Translations under genes and position numbers: made by a program
In this document: positions 39,801-45,479 of the stretch, one piece after another
Layout of the letters: every line of letters starts with the position of its first letter
How positions within the stretch are numbered: the stretch's first letter is position 1
Notes under the pieces: generated by a model
The model's database searches: none
What the model saw: the letters and a program-made list of their open reading frames with translations, nothing else
Told to the model about the DNA's origin: nothing
DNA from: Lophius americanus
Taxonomy: Eukaryota; Chordata; Actinopteri; Lophiiformes; Lophiidae
Direction: 5' to 3'
Length of the DNA stretch: 64,000 nt
Assembly: GCA_037951165.1 (NCBI GenBank)
Contig: JBBDHG010000025.1
Coordinates: 192,001-256,000 of the forward strand

Positions 39801-40823
39801 CCAAACATTTTTTTCCGTATTTGTATTAAAACTCCTTCGTTTACGCAATAACTCGAAAAAAAGCGATTTAAGCGTCAGTTCGGGGGATTATAGTGAATAT
39901 GTGAGCGATTATTTCCGACAAACAGAAAGTACTGAAGGATGAAATCGTACCCTCCATCTATCCGGGCAGGAGTCCTGGTCTGAGCTGGAGTGTCCATCAC
40001 TCTGGAGCTGAAAAAGAAAGGCAGTCCACATGTAGATTCAATTTAACACATCAGGGCTTTTACAAAAGACCCAGCAGAGTTTGAGAGAGACGAGTGAAGA
40101 CTTTGAAAGGGAGATGATTAGGAGATGTTAGGATGGGGAGAGGGAATAATGGAATGGAAGACATATGAGATCAACCTCAGCGAGTTCCACCGCGGCGCCA
40201 TTCAAGATTCTAACGGTTCTGGTCACTATGGGGTCTCCTCCCTTTTGTCCGGTCGGATACTCCGTGACTTCCACAATTTCGGTGACGACGGTTTCCGTCA
40301 CCTCCGTGACCTCTGTGACCTCTCGCGGCGCCAGAGTCTTCCAGGACCAGGGGCTTCCCTCTCTAGAGTCCCTTCTCTGGAAGCTGGCCCGCCTCTCTGC
40401 AGCGTTCTTGTCCAAATGGGCCAAGGGGGATCGCGTAAACTCCGGAGGCACCGTCCTTCTCGTCAGGGTCCCATTTCTGGACGATTTGATGGGGGAGGGA
40501 GTTCCGTGCCAGGCGTTTTCCAGAGTACTGCTGCTCCTGATGGTGGAGGCCGGAGAGCTGTGGAGCGTTTTGTCCGAAACCGGAGTATCAGCCCCATCCT
40601 GTCTCTTATGGTCGACTTCCTGCGCCTCCTTGTCGCTCGCCGCCTCTTTGACATCCTCCTGCGGGTCGTCTTTGACTGACACTTCCGGTTCGGCTTCTCC
40701 CTGTTGCTCCGGGGGCTGCCACTCTTTTTTGGGTTGGTAGCACTCTTTCAGGAAGTTCTCATCCGATCTAACGTGCTTGGACTTCTGGCCCAAGCAGCTG
40801 GGCCGGCTGATGAGGTTACCCAT
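11666..40823 (-). CDS. Spectraplakin of the MACF1/dystonin family, rod-EF-GAS2 form (38 coding exons)
   Basis: This gene encodes a cytoskeletal linker that should bind microtubules through its GAS2 domain. Joining 38 exons with matching phases gives about 2,122 residues: N-terminal leader 1-235, about 14-15 spectrin repeats 236-1847, EF-hands 1848-1953, GAS2 about 1954-2020, and a Ser/Arg-rich tail. Family hallmarks are EEFANFDFNIWRKRY before the EF-hands, FIDYYEFVSALHP in EF2, and VRVGGGWTALDEFLVKNDPCR split by other residues in GAS2. Exon order and boundaries follow the human MACF1 rod, as remembered. The N-terminus resembles the internal-start MACF1 form (MGxxxSRPxCL). No actin-binding CH domains or plakin domain are visible in the 23 kb upstream. 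The protein may be a separate divergent paralogue or an internal-promoter isoform of a longer gene. The family is certain; MACF1 versus DST is not resolved. Confidence 0.93.
12321..12466 (-). CDS. Spectraplakin exon 37: C-terminal tail
   Basis: It begins VKGRTNLKIKEKYLSPTG (human GRTNIELREKFILPEG) and continues with a Ser-rich SRSNSTLSLYSSASAPTSP. It is probably disordered and phosphorylated. Phase 0 at its end. Confidence 0.92.
12823..12940 (-). CDS. Spectraplakin exon 36: core of GAS2 domain
   Basis: It encodes FGDSQQLRMVRILRSTLM and VRVGGGWTALDEFLVKNDP, nearly identical to human MACF1 and DST. This is the microtubule-binding core. A long CA repeat begins four bases outside its acceptor side. 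Confidence 0.97.
12945..13032. repeat. CA microsatellite, about 44 units
   Basis: A pure CA run in the intron next to exon 36. On the coding strand it is TG-rich, replacing the usual polypyrimidine tract upstream of the acceptor. Confidence 0.97.
13350..13600. repeat. Minisatellite of 61-64 bp with an inverted end
   Basis: Units start gctgaggctattttg at 13368, 13429 and 13493 and contain ggttataatgttttggct. At 13545-13600 the sequence turns back on itself (agccaaaacattataacc). Confidence 0.85.
13615..13700 (-). repeat. Terminal part of the composite repeat family
   Basis: gttcaatcaaagggattg and acaacgcaggggatcgggg match the end seen at 34440 and 59320. Confidence 0.75.
13890..13964 (-). CDS. 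Spectraplakin exon 35: start of GAS2 domain
   Basis: Twenty-five codons, including VSRQVSQCNCPKRF and VEQISANRYR. Both cysteines of the conserved CxC are kept (human CKCAKRFQVEQIGENKYR). Confidence 0.95.
14000..14064. repeat. 16-bp tandem repeat
   Basis: Four units of ggatatataataatat, in the intron 24 bases from the exon 34 donor. Confidence 0.9.
14088..14242 (-). CDS. Spectraplakin exon 34: second EF-hand
   Basis: It reads FPTNPLEMNAVANIF and then the loop DTNGDGFIDYYE with all canonical ligands, followed by FVSALHPSRDPYRR. Human MACF1 and DST have FPTTKLEMTAVADIF and DRDGDGYIDYYE. Confidence 0.97.
14520..14845 (-). mobile_element. RTE-type LINE 3' fragment, second copy
   Basis: It repeats the sequence of 8560-8650 almost exactly (cttcacgggtcagaaccatc, gactttgtctccaggacgtc). 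It lies in the intron between exons 34 and 33, about 70 bases from the exon 33 donor. Confidence 0.75.
14918..15080 (-). CDS. Spectraplakin exon 33: first EF-hand
   Basis: It reads MEEFANFDFNIWRKRYMLW and then the calcium loop DRDQDGRISQKE, with Asp at loop positions 1, 3 and 5, Gly at 6 and Glu at 12, so it should bind calcium. It ends LAS plus one base of Lys. Confidence 0.97.
15178..15344 (-). CDS. Spectraplakin exon 32
   Basis: It encodes a Pro-rich linker (KLQPVVPVPLEHLDPQTPE) and then QLVGQWQKLWLLAVARQKHL, aligned with RWQQVWLLALERQRKL of MACF1. The linker is shorter than the human one. The donor is GTTCTT. Confidence 0.9.
15480..15594 (-). CDS. Spectraplakin exon 31
   Basis: It begins VFMEELNKKFPEVEQATKSC (MACF1 TFMEEMTRKQPDVDRVTKTY), then becomes basic and Ser-rich, ending in phase 1. 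This is the linker after the last repeat. Confidence 0.9.
15595..17733. other. Intron between exons 31 and 30
   Basis: It holds a TTTG run (16188-16222) and the ATCC array. The remainder shows no exon. Confidence 0.7.
16381..16992. repeat. ATCC (CATC) tetranucleotide array, about 610 bp
   Basis: An imperfect CCAT repeat with interspersed CTGT and CATT variants. It produces spurious open frames rich in HPSI and WMDG on the two strands. Confidence 0.97.
17734..17922 (-). CDS. Spectraplakin exon 30
   Basis: Sixty-three codons begin VWTWAQQQGQKIEATLAALE and end QELIEQHA. They align with VLTWAKQHQQRLETALSEL and ALIAEHQ, the last full repeat of the rod. Confidence 0.93.
18206..18349 (-). CDS. Spectraplakin exon 29
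   Basis: Forty-eight codons contain LGEEILASCHPDSTITIKSW and TKTRYEE, matching the family signature MGEVILAVCHPDCITTIKHW and RARFEE. Confidence 0.95.
19060..19410 (-). repeat. Composite hairpin-ended repeat family, copy
   Basis: From aaaactattacgtggatcac through gtgcgaggaagaactggat to the terminal ccggggatgacagcgtagg. Intron 28. Confidence 0.85.
19959..20087 (-). CDS. Spectraplakin exon 28
   Basis: Forty-three codons begin AEKFDGVVHSFMERLAEAER and end AFHKQHK. The LAEAER segment replaces LSEAEQ of MACF1. The EEEEEV run is more acidic than in the human repeat. Confidence 0.9.
20801..21081. mobile_element. 281-bp MITE with TA target-site duplication (Tc1/mariner type)
   Basis: The left end caccactcaaaaaaaaataa is the inverse of the right end tttgtttttttgagtggtg, flanked by TA on both sides (20799-20800, 21082-21083). 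It has no coding capacity, so it is non-autonomous. Near-intact ends suggest a fairly recent insertion. It lies in the large intron between exons 28 and 27. Confidence 0.85.
21205..21885. repeat. Composite repeat family, two copies in opposite orientation
   Basis: A reverse partial copy starts with a hairpin end (atccccgaaacgtcgggga) and runs to about 21390. A forward copy follows at 21475 (agatcccctgcattgtaca) to 21885. Confidence 0.85.
22104..22298 (-). CDS. Spectraplakin exon 27
   Basis: Sixty-five codons begin AFQKELGKRAGCIKTLKRS and end CKLSVSKQDRLEAALQQ, matching FQKELGKRTGTVQVLKRSG and CKLSVSKQSRLEQAL. Confidence 0.95.
22299..23152. other. Intron between exons 27 and 26
   Basis: AT-rich intron. 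A 35-bp unit (gtgttagaaataaaggagaa...) is duplicated in tandem at 23069-23139, ending next to the donor of exon 26. Confidence 0.8.
23153..23312 (-). CDS. Spectraplakin exon 26
   Basis: It encodes QHKLEEALLFSGRFTDALQ and DWLYRAEPQLAEDAPVGGD. This is the most conserved part of the rod, almost identical to MACF1 and DST. A 35-bp tandem duplication lies next to its donor. Confidence 0.96.
23419..23588 (-). CDS. Spectraplakin exon 25
   Basis: It begins EFQKLLRSKRPMYDATWKNG and ends DEWDTINGKAVER in phase 2, aligned with EFQKTLGGKQPVYDTTIRTG and KWDTVCGKSVER. Confidence 0.93.
23683..23802 (-). CDS. Spectraplakin exon 24
   Basis: Forty codons begin FNESWRLLVDWMMEVEQTLD, equivalent to FHEAWKKLIDWLEDAESHLD in MACF1. 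The donor is GTGCAG. Confidence 0.92.
24082..24288 (-). CDS. Spectraplakin exon 23
   Basis: Sixty-nine codons begin TLVNEVNVYGEKKSAVEIS and end SERGRSLEEVRKNAKQ, matching SIERGRSLDDARKRAKQ of MACF1. Confidence 0.93.
24370..25060. repeat. AT-rich low-complexity and long TA repeat in intron
   Basis: Strongly TA-rich, with a pure TA run at about 24750-24812 and many ATAT/ATTATA words. It could form extended cruciforms. Confidence 0.9.
25137..25292 (-). CDS. Spectraplakin exon 22
   Basis: It begins VKLTEGLSLAKDFHSNVQDL and ends LDTVCAQLQHHR before GTAAAT. Fifty-two codons, aligned with ALNLATEFQNSLQEF and LNTVLSQIEEHK. Confidence 0.9.
25368..25538 (-). CDS. Spectraplakin exon 21
   Basis: It encodes ELCAEMESKLHAYTDVKN and YVLEQKWASVHSKVQDRK, aligned with MACF1 VALLEQKWHVVSSKMEERK. 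The acceptor ACAAAAAG is weak in pyrimidines but gives the only frame-consistent join. Confidence 0.83.
25661..25789 (-). CDS. Spectraplakin exon 20
   Basis: Forty-three codons contain VQDLLQWLENTDLRLSSSK and SASERLSAHL. The usual hydrophobic heptads of a repeat helix A/B are visible. Confidence 0.88.
25920..26280. repeat. ATAATATA tandem repeat
   Basis: Units such as ataatataatataaaatata recur, with a higher-order period of roughly 120 bases (aatattatttaaataatata appears at 25990, 26122 and 26220). Confidence 0.9.
26457..26530. repeat. ATT microsatellite
   Basis: A trinucleotide run with a few point variants. Confidence 0.95.
26783..26980 (-). CDS. Spectraplakin exon 19
   Basis: Sixty-six codons begin VLRNDVMSHVRTMESVNQAG and continue SRLERLNESWEFVRCE. 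They are homologous to VLKNDVLAHQATVETVNKAG in MACF1. Confidence 0.93.
27155..27556 (+). repeat. Composite hairpin-ended repeat family, near-complete short copy
   Basis: It runs from cagcaagggtaaatccc and caatcccctgcgt through ccccctagtgtcgcaaat to gttatcgcgttaac and gacgattccataaaatccc. This is one of the clearest single copies, about 400 bp. Confidence 0.88.
27701..27856 (-). CDS. Spectraplakin exon 18
   Basis: It encodes HQLECALLGLGQFQNTLDEL and PISIDLQACEIELAKHK, matching ALLALGQFQHALEEL and the VELAKHH end in MACF1. Fifty-two codons. Confidence 0.93.
27957..28121 (-). CDS. Spectraplakin exon 17
   Basis: It begins EFKRELYQKKIEIESLNHRF and ends SLESETVGRQ, matching MACF1 EFKVEVYQQQIEMEKLNHQG. 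Fifty-five codons, phase 0. Confidence 0.93.
28205..28306 (-). CDS. Spectraplakin exon 16
   Basis: Thirty-four codons (GLFEWLKSAELRSTEEF, then VGTDLESVKEQL) carry the conserved Trp of helix A. Phase 0, with a GTGAGT donor. Confidence 0.92.
28430..29500 (-). repeat. Intron with a head-to-tail cluster of composite repeat copies
   Basis: From about 28795, three reverse units follow one another (gaagaactg at about 29120 and 29280; tttagtccaaat at 28935, 29228 and 29386). It lies in the intron between exons 16 and 15. Confidence 0.85.
29684..29785 (-). CDS. Spectraplakin exon 15
   Basis: Thirty-four codons begin LYSTWNNLNRLWSDSDKK and end ALHYQDTMQ, matching AWENLNKTWKERLEK and AVQYQDTLQ of MACF1. 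Confidence 0.92.
29864..29986 (-). CDS. Spectraplakin exon 14
   Basis: Forty-one codons contain LGVLGMDLMSTCGDTDKP and VTKCLDE, matching MACF1 IRILGADLIFACGETEKPEV and KSIDE. The donor is GTAAGA. Confidence 0.93.
30069..30295 (-). CDS. Spectraplakin exon 13
   Basis: It encodes AIQERVSSLAQMWDETHAQ, LDLSLKFWGDVGDV and SETIRQSLETMQ. It aligns with MACF1 EIQDKLDQMVFFWEDIKAR and LELAEKFWYDMAAL. Confidence 0.92.
30374..30605 (-). CDS. Spectraplakin exon 12
   Basis: It begins LNERTTLIRESLERLRRR and continues IQEQLQDNQRTLAELSKLE. It ends in phase 1 before GTTTGC and is joined by the two-base start of exon 13. Confidence 0.9.
30689..30892 (-). CDS. Spectraplakin exon 11
   Basis: It begins GLRESIAEHRPLITRL and continues KRLSELNPVQGDEF, one of the best-conserved rod segments (MACF1 LRESIAEHKPHIDKL and LKELNPEEGEM). 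Sixty-eight codons, phase 0, ending LPRFTQ. Confidence 0.95.
31180..31360. repeat. Composite repeat terminus with a perfect inverted repeat
   Basis: aaaacgcaggggattggggg and ggatatacccttt belong to the composite family. The terminal part turns back in an 18-bp perfect inverted repeat at 31312-31357. Confidence 0.8.
31380..31980. repeat. 21-bp minisatellite, about 28 units
   Basis: Unit taacagattactcacacagag with small variants. Near the end the unit shortens in several copies. The period, a multiple of three, makes a spurious LLLCVSN repeat on the minus strand. Confidence 0.95.
32346..32564 (-). CDS. Spectraplakin exon 10
   Basis: The 73-codon exon encodes LEHAQSLLLQFSEGLAEV and SPWLEETQTLIGQL, matching ELSPWIEETRALIAQL in MACF1. 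It spans the end of one repeat and the start of the next. Confidence 0.9.
32577..33090. repeat. Cluster of ACGTGAAAAT-type words in intron
   Basis: Words such as aacgtgaaaattatc and aaaaacgtgaaaagtataac recur, in part inverted. The same words form a denser cluster at 42035-42420. Confidence 0.6.
33161..33268 (-). CDS. Spectraplakin exon 9
   Basis: Thirty-six codons begin ILAVEILQHRFNIEKM and end GETVDLQ. The acceptor CCTTGACCAG keeps phase 0. An alternative AG eight bases inside would break the frame. Confidence 0.85.
33382..33501 (-). CDS. Spectraplakin exon 8
   Basis: Forty codons (LEQAVVKEMDWFRQTALSL, then ELIAEQLYEQK) match the MACF1 segment YEQAADAELAWVAETKRKL to AQLQVQK. Phase 0 on both sides. 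Confidence 0.87.
33650..34470 (-). repeat. Composite hairpin-ended repeat family, long copy
   Basis: It begins with the hairpin atccccgaaaagtcggga, continues through the aactggatcaatttt core, the 59-bp tandem block and ends acgcaggggattggggg. About 820 bp, in the intron between exons 8 and 7. Confidence 0.88.
34062..34356. repeat. 59-bp tandem repeat, five units
   Basis: Each unit begins gagtcact and contains gggatctgatcctagaacag. Starts at 34062, 34121, 34180, 34239 and 34298 give an exact period of 59. Single copies of the unit occur at 48570, 57490 (inverted) and 59245. Confidence 0.95.
34513..34757 (-). CDS. Spectraplakin exon 7
   Basis: The exon reads AGEAQQVQEKTDALRIRC, then LQRLEQALEASSRC and LHLWLGRIERELLGAAG, ending AAERQR before GTAATG. 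It is GC-rich. It is followed directly by exon 8, although human MACF1 has about 60 more residues at this point. Confidence 0.88.
34758..35640. other. Intron between exons 7 and 6
   Basis: AT-rich with no recognised repeat or exon. Confidence 0.7.
35660..35744 (-). CDS. Spectraplakin exon 6
   Basis: A short 85-base exon encodes AVVKEIQVKTADLAKIQKSG and DDLMEAVS. It ends in phase 1, matched by the next exon. It aligns with the ALNEEIVNRKKNVDQAIKNG helix of MACF1. Confidence 0.85.
35843..36002 (-). CDS. Spectraplakin exon 5
   Basis: It encodes RAGLDLILPRAQLFQEG and QQWFISAEQTLAELR, the first helices of a spectrin repeat with the conserved Trp. Phase 2 in, phase 0 out. The GTCGCA donor is weak. 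Confidence 0.85.
36083..36249 (-). CDS. Spectraplakin exon 4
   Basis: It begins LLQRLLTDRRRSMDSM and ends EAEQR in phase 2. It is the direct counterpart of LLQRLLDDRKATVDM in human MACF1 and completes the repeat begun in exon 3. Confidence 0.9.
36300..38440. other. Intron between exons 4 and 3
   Basis: Mostly unique sequence. A GC-richer patch at 37350-37620 has GAGA tracts but no supported exon. No named repeat. Confidence 0.6.
38441..38611 (-). CDS. Spectraplakin exon 3: first spectrin-repeat helices
   Basis: The 57-codon exon contains LEALLTWVCEIEELTANQKAP and then VVKAQLQEQK, which match the MACF1 pattern of SWLADTEELIANQKPP followed by VVKAQIQEQK. It opens the rod. The acceptor is TTTTTCAAG and the donor GTGAGT. 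Confidence 0.9.
38650..39860 (+). repeat. Composite repeat family, three fragments
   Basis: A terminus at 38650-38735 (aagcccccaatcccatgcat) and forward cores at 39115-39385 and 39585-39860 (gttcttcctcgcactaagg). Between them, 38740-39050 shows no known repeat. Confidence 0.8.
39951..40007 (-). CDS. Spectraplakin exon 2 (residues 217-235)
   Basis: A 57-base phase-0 exon reads LQSDGHSSSDQDSCPDRWR between a TTTTTCAG acceptor and a GTACGA donor. It extends the Ser/Asp-rich leader and has no recognised domain. Its length, a multiple of three, would allow alternative skipping. Confidence 0.72.
40176..40823 (-). CDS. Spectraplakin exon 1: start codon, acylation motif and disordered leader (residues 1-216)
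   Basis: The ATG sits in a strong context (A at -3, G at +4) and opens with MGNLISRPSCLG. Gly2 with Ser6 fits N-myristoylation, and Cys10 could be palmitoylated, suggesting membrane attachment of the N-terminus. The leader is hydrophilic: acidic around residues 40-75, Ser/Thr-rich to about 150, then a stretch of TEV/VTE repeats near residues 168-187 followed by VTRTVRILNGAAVELAE. The exon ends at a GTTGAT donor in phase 0. Human MACF1 has a comparable short form beginning MGKPLSRPDCL, as remembered. A splice acceptor at 40905 means this exon may begin with about 81 bases of 5' UTR. Confidence 0.88.
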
Positions 40824-41289
40824 AATCCTTCAGCCCAGAGGCTAGTGAGGCAATAGTTGAGGTAAGGCCCCTCGGCCATGCATGCGGGGGGGTTCTTCTG
40901 CTACCTAAAACAAGACAAGCTCTGAGTCATCATGAAGTTAAAACCTGCTTGTTGTGCAATTTGTATTTTTTTAAATGGCTTATTTTGCTTTTAACCCTTC
41001 CATGTCTTCACCAAAAATAAATAAATAAATAAACCTGTGGACAAATGATTGCTTGGCATGTTTTATTTCTTTAGTGCATCTAGAAATCGAATATCTTAGA
41101 CACTCGAAATTCACCTTAAAATGTAAAGCGTGTTTTTAAAGAGTCAAAAAGAAATAAGAGTTCTAAAATTATTAAATGATTATCTTTCGTATTTTGTGGA
41201 ACATAGTGAGTTTCAATACGATTAGCTCAACGACTTTTCTTTGGTTGTAAGAAGTTATATAATTATCTTCTTTAGTCCTAACCTCCTCC

Positions 41290-41360
41290 TCATTGGCCAA
41301 TTTGAGCTGTGGTGTCCCCCAGGGCTCCATCCTCGGCCCCTTACTCTTTAAAATTGTGAA
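41290..41360 (+). mobile_element. Non-LTR retrotransposon RT fragment
   Basis: The plus strand reads LSCGVPQGSILGPLLF, the conserved reverse-transcriptase motif of L2/CR1/Rex-type LINEs. It is flanked by unrelated sequence, so only a short fossil remains. Confidence 0.85.
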
Positions 41361-41924
41361 AGAGTGACTCAGAATTTGGACATTAAAGGGTTAAAGACAC
41401 AATTTCCCTGCCTTGAAGTCCATGAACTCCACTTACATCTTCCAAAAACTGCTCTGAGATGAAAACAAACAGCCTCACTTTCATTATTTTCCAACTTTCT
41501 GCGCCGACGTAACCTTATCCTGACACCAAAGCCAGCAGAGATGGTTCTGCTGGTTATCCCTCGTCCCTTTCTTTCCCCTTAGACCACATGCACTCGCTGC
41601 TCCCCATCTCTCACCCTCTGAAATATTCCAGGCTTTGAAATCGATGTGACAGGCTTGTCGAGGATCCCACTGTTGGGCCTGGCACCGAGAACGGGTGGCA
41701 AATATCCAACTTTTGCGCTAACACAGCTTGGACCCGTCCTGGGAAACCAGTATGGGACCTGATCAAATATGACAGCCATAAAAATTCAAACATCACCTCC
41801 TTTCCATGGGGCGACAATAAGAGAAGGGGTGGGAACGTCGAGTGACATGGGTGGGGGGCTGTGTGTGGGGGTGGGGGGGGGTCAACGCTGTCCCCCCCCC
41901 TGATAGAAAGTCTCAAATTAAATG

Positions 41925-42645
41925 TGACTGAATGTACAAAAAAAAAAAGAACAATATAACAAATAAAAGTTATATCTCCCTGCGTCGATTCATATCCACC
42001 AAATCTGGACTAAATCTACGGAAACGCTTTGCTGTCATACCAAAAGTATCGCGTTATAACGTGATGATTTTCACGTTTTACGCGATAAGCTTCAGATTTT
42101 TAAATAAGAATTTTCACGATATAATAGATAAGTTTCACGTTTTTACATGATAATTTTCACGTTACAATGTGATGTATAATTCTCACGTTATAACGCGATA
42201 AGTGTCACGTCGTTGCACATTTTCACGTCTTTAAATGCTACTTTTCAGGTTATAATTATGAAAATGATCACATAAAAACGTGAATATTTATCTTGTTAGG
42301 ACGTTGAAAATCATCACGTAAAAATGACAAACTTATCTCGTTATAATGTGAAAATTATCACGTAAAAATGACAACCTTATCTCGTTAAAAGATGAAAATG
42401 ATGACGTCATAATTTGATCCTGAAATTCTTTTTTAATTTTCCTGACGTGACATCAAAGCGTTTCAGATTAAATCAGACCAGCAGTTTGGAAATTATTGAG
42501 CACAAAATTTTGGCGTTGAATCTCCCTCCCGTTGTGGAAAAACAGGCAGCCAACCTTTTTCTAAAAATCAATCCAGTTCTTCCTCACACAATGTGTATGC
42601 TGGCATAAAGTTGGAAAAAGATGCCAGAAATGGGTTTTGCGTTGA
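41925..42645 (+). repeat. Composite repeat copy split by an ACGTG-rich cluster
   Basis: Family core at 41960-42020 and again at 42450-42630 (aatcaatccagttcttcctc). The intervening 42035-42420 contains many inverted copies of cacgttataacgtg and acgtgaaaat words. Confidence 0.75.
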
Positions 42646-42984
42646 AACATGGATCTGCTACTGTTTTTCAATCCGACAGTGTTCTGGATCAATACGAATA
42701 GATTACTGGAGGGACCCTCGTTGGCGGTGACATATTCCGACTCTGTCAGCCCACCTGCTTCCCCCTCAGCTCGGAGCTTCATTGTTTTGACGGGAAGGTT
42801 AAAGGTGGATGTAATTATTTCGGGCCGGAGGAACTGAGGTGAGCCCGTAAGGAGACCATAGGGAGGGTCCCTGTCACGGTTGGCTCCTCCCTCCGAGGCG
42901 GGGTTGGACTGTTTCCTTCAGAATCACACAGGTCACGCCAGGTCACGCTTGGGAACTGAAGATCTGTGGGGGGAGCCAATTTGG

Positions 42985-43380
42985 GTCACCAAAGGAATTA
43001 ATGGATCATTTTCAAATTTTATACTAACATAGATCTTAGCGAAAGGAAGAACTGGGTCGACTGTGAGAAAGGTCTGTAGCATATTTCACTAGGGGGGGCT
43101 TCGGGCCATCATTTCTCAACCGTTTGTCTGATTTGGTCCAAATTTGAGGCGTGCTTATTTTACTCTAATAGTTTATATTGGAGTATTTTAGTCACTAGAG
43201 GGAGCTTTTTTTTTTTCTATGGAAAAACACTGTTTTTCAGACATGATTGGTCCAATATAGACAGTTGACAGACATTGAGTCACATATAATATTAAGTTAA
43301 GAGTTCAATCAGAGAGATTGCTGGTACAACGCAGTGGGTCGTGTCCTTTCCGTGGATAAAAGCTTTATAACTAAATGAGA
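42985..43380 (-). repeat. Composite hairpin-ended repeat family, copy
   Basis: aatggatcattttcaaattt, agatcttagcgaaaggaag and the terminal gttcaatcagagagattgc. Confidence 0.8.
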
Positions 43381-43974
43381 TGCTGAAGATAACCTGGTTC
43401 TGTATGATGTCTCCATAATTACCAACATCCTGCGTGTCTGCAGAGCAGATGATGCACCGGAGGGATCCACAGGGGATCCGGCGGTGAGATCAGAGAGTGG
43501 CGCCCAGACAAAGCCTCCGCCTCTCGATCAATGATTACCCAGTTAGCTCAGCTCACTACCCAGCGCTCTCCTGAGGGGGGGGGGGGGCGCGCCTGTGGCT
43601 GCGTTCACGTAGGTTAACAACTCAAGAGCGAGGGCGTGCCCCGTCTGGTTCCCGCGCCGCATGTGTGGTCGTTCGCTCAATTTCCGCTACGGTGGATCTG
43701 GGGATATCGTGAATGTGAGGATATGCTGAGTAGGCAGATTATTTCAAAAAAAATAATGTGCAAATGTATCATTTTATGATAGATCTGGGGGATCAAGAAA
43801 AAGGAATAATCACTTTTTCTCCTTTTTTTTAAAGAAAAATGAAGAAAAAAGAAGCTGAATAATTTTTCTCTTTTTAAAAAAAAAGAATTTTTTTTTTAAA
43901 TAGTTAAATAGAGGAAGAAAGAAAAGTCTAGTAATTTTTCTTTACAAAAAAGAAATTAAATAAAAAACAAAAAG

Positions 43975-44560
43975 TCTAATCATTTTTTCTCTCCGCTTTT
44001 CTTTTCTCGAAAATTAGTAATTAAATAGAAGAATAAAGTCTAATAATTTAATGGGCGCATTCATCGCTGAGAGAATACGTGAAAAACCGTGACCTACATT
44101 TCTCTACAATCAATGCCTTGAGCTCGTACCTCCGTTCACCTTCCGCTTTCCAGGAAACGATACTAGAAAGGGAGTGACGGAACCGGAGAACCACTCCCCC
44201 ATTTTCACCCGTATTAAAGATGACCTAACCATCGCATCACTTAACCCGTTTTGAAACAGCCCTTTAATTCGGCCCAACCCCTTTCTCCGCTCTCAACGAT
44301 GATTTATGACACATGACCGCGGCCCCATTTCCTGATGAATCTGACCGCCACCATAGATAGTGGCCCTCGCCGTAGTCTGCCTCAATACATATAAAAGAAA
44401 AAAAATAATAATCCATTTCATTTGAATTTAAAATCTTACATTTCAAACATTTGGAGCGGCGAATCTCAGAATGCTGCACAAAAGGAGGCAACGTTCCCTC
44501 CAAGCGCCGCCTTGATGGACCCATCTTGTGTTTCGGGGAAGCATCCCCCCCCCCCCCCCC
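43975..44560. promoter_or_regulatory. Repeat-poor block, candidate conserved non-coding element
   Basis: Balanced, complex sequence with no repeat family words and no exon signature, in a region otherwise full of repeats. Conservation cannot be seen from one sequence, so the assignment is inference. Confidence 0.3.
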
Positions 44561-45479
44561 TCCCTCTCATGTGGTGTCACTCCTCTGGGTGTCCCCTCCT
44601 CTGAGGGAAGTCCTGAGGTAGTTAGTAATCACGGTAGTGGTCTCTAATCAAGCGTGACAGCCGGGATCACCTCCGGAGACTCGTAACATCTCAGGCGGGA
44701 GATGGATCAAGGTCACATGTTCTTCTCAAAGTCTGTCTTCGTCACAGAGCGGAAGAAGACGTCTCGCCAAACACGGGAAAAACGAGGTCAAAAAACGCTG
44801 AACTGTCAAATTCTTTTCGGAAAATCAAGGCGGTCCAGAAGCGGTTTATAGACTCCAAAAAAAATAATATTTAAATATTCAAAACAATGTCGTATCCAGG
44901 AAAGGAAACGCAAACCGATCCGGTGAATCTTAAGAAGTTGATTCCTGATTGTTTTTATAGTCAGACATATTTCATAACTGATTAAATGTAATTGTTGACG
45001 GCTGATTCGATGAAATGTGAATAAATACATGTTTAATACATGATTGTTGAAACAGAATCAAACAGATGGAAGTAGTTAAAGTTAAACTAATGCTGAGAAA
45101 TGTTAATTTTGTATTTATTTTTGAGTGTAGAACTCAAAACTGTGGTTCCGAATGAAACATACTCACATCAGCATGATCCCCTCGTACAAACAGAACCTTT
45201 CACTCCCAGATCCACCTGCGCGAGGAAACATTCAGGAAAAAATCCCCCCCAATCACAGCTCAGCCAGCGGCGGGTCACATGACCTCCTCCCTCCCTGACC
45301 GGCAAAGTCCAGAACCAAACTCTCCCCACGCCGGTGGTGGCGGTTTTGGGCGGTTGGAAGCTCACGCTGAAGCCCAGCGGAACCCAACAGCACCAGTGAA
45401 GGAATCCAGCATGTCCTCAATCAGCATTCTAAAAAGGAGGATAAAAAAAAAAAAGAGGGGGCAGCTTTGTTTGAGCATC

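Noticed and set aside
40125..40740. Long plus-strand open frames opposite spectraplakin exon 1
   Set aside because: They are antisense shadows. The minus frame has the start context, the acylation motif and in-phase splicing; the plus frames resemble nothing.
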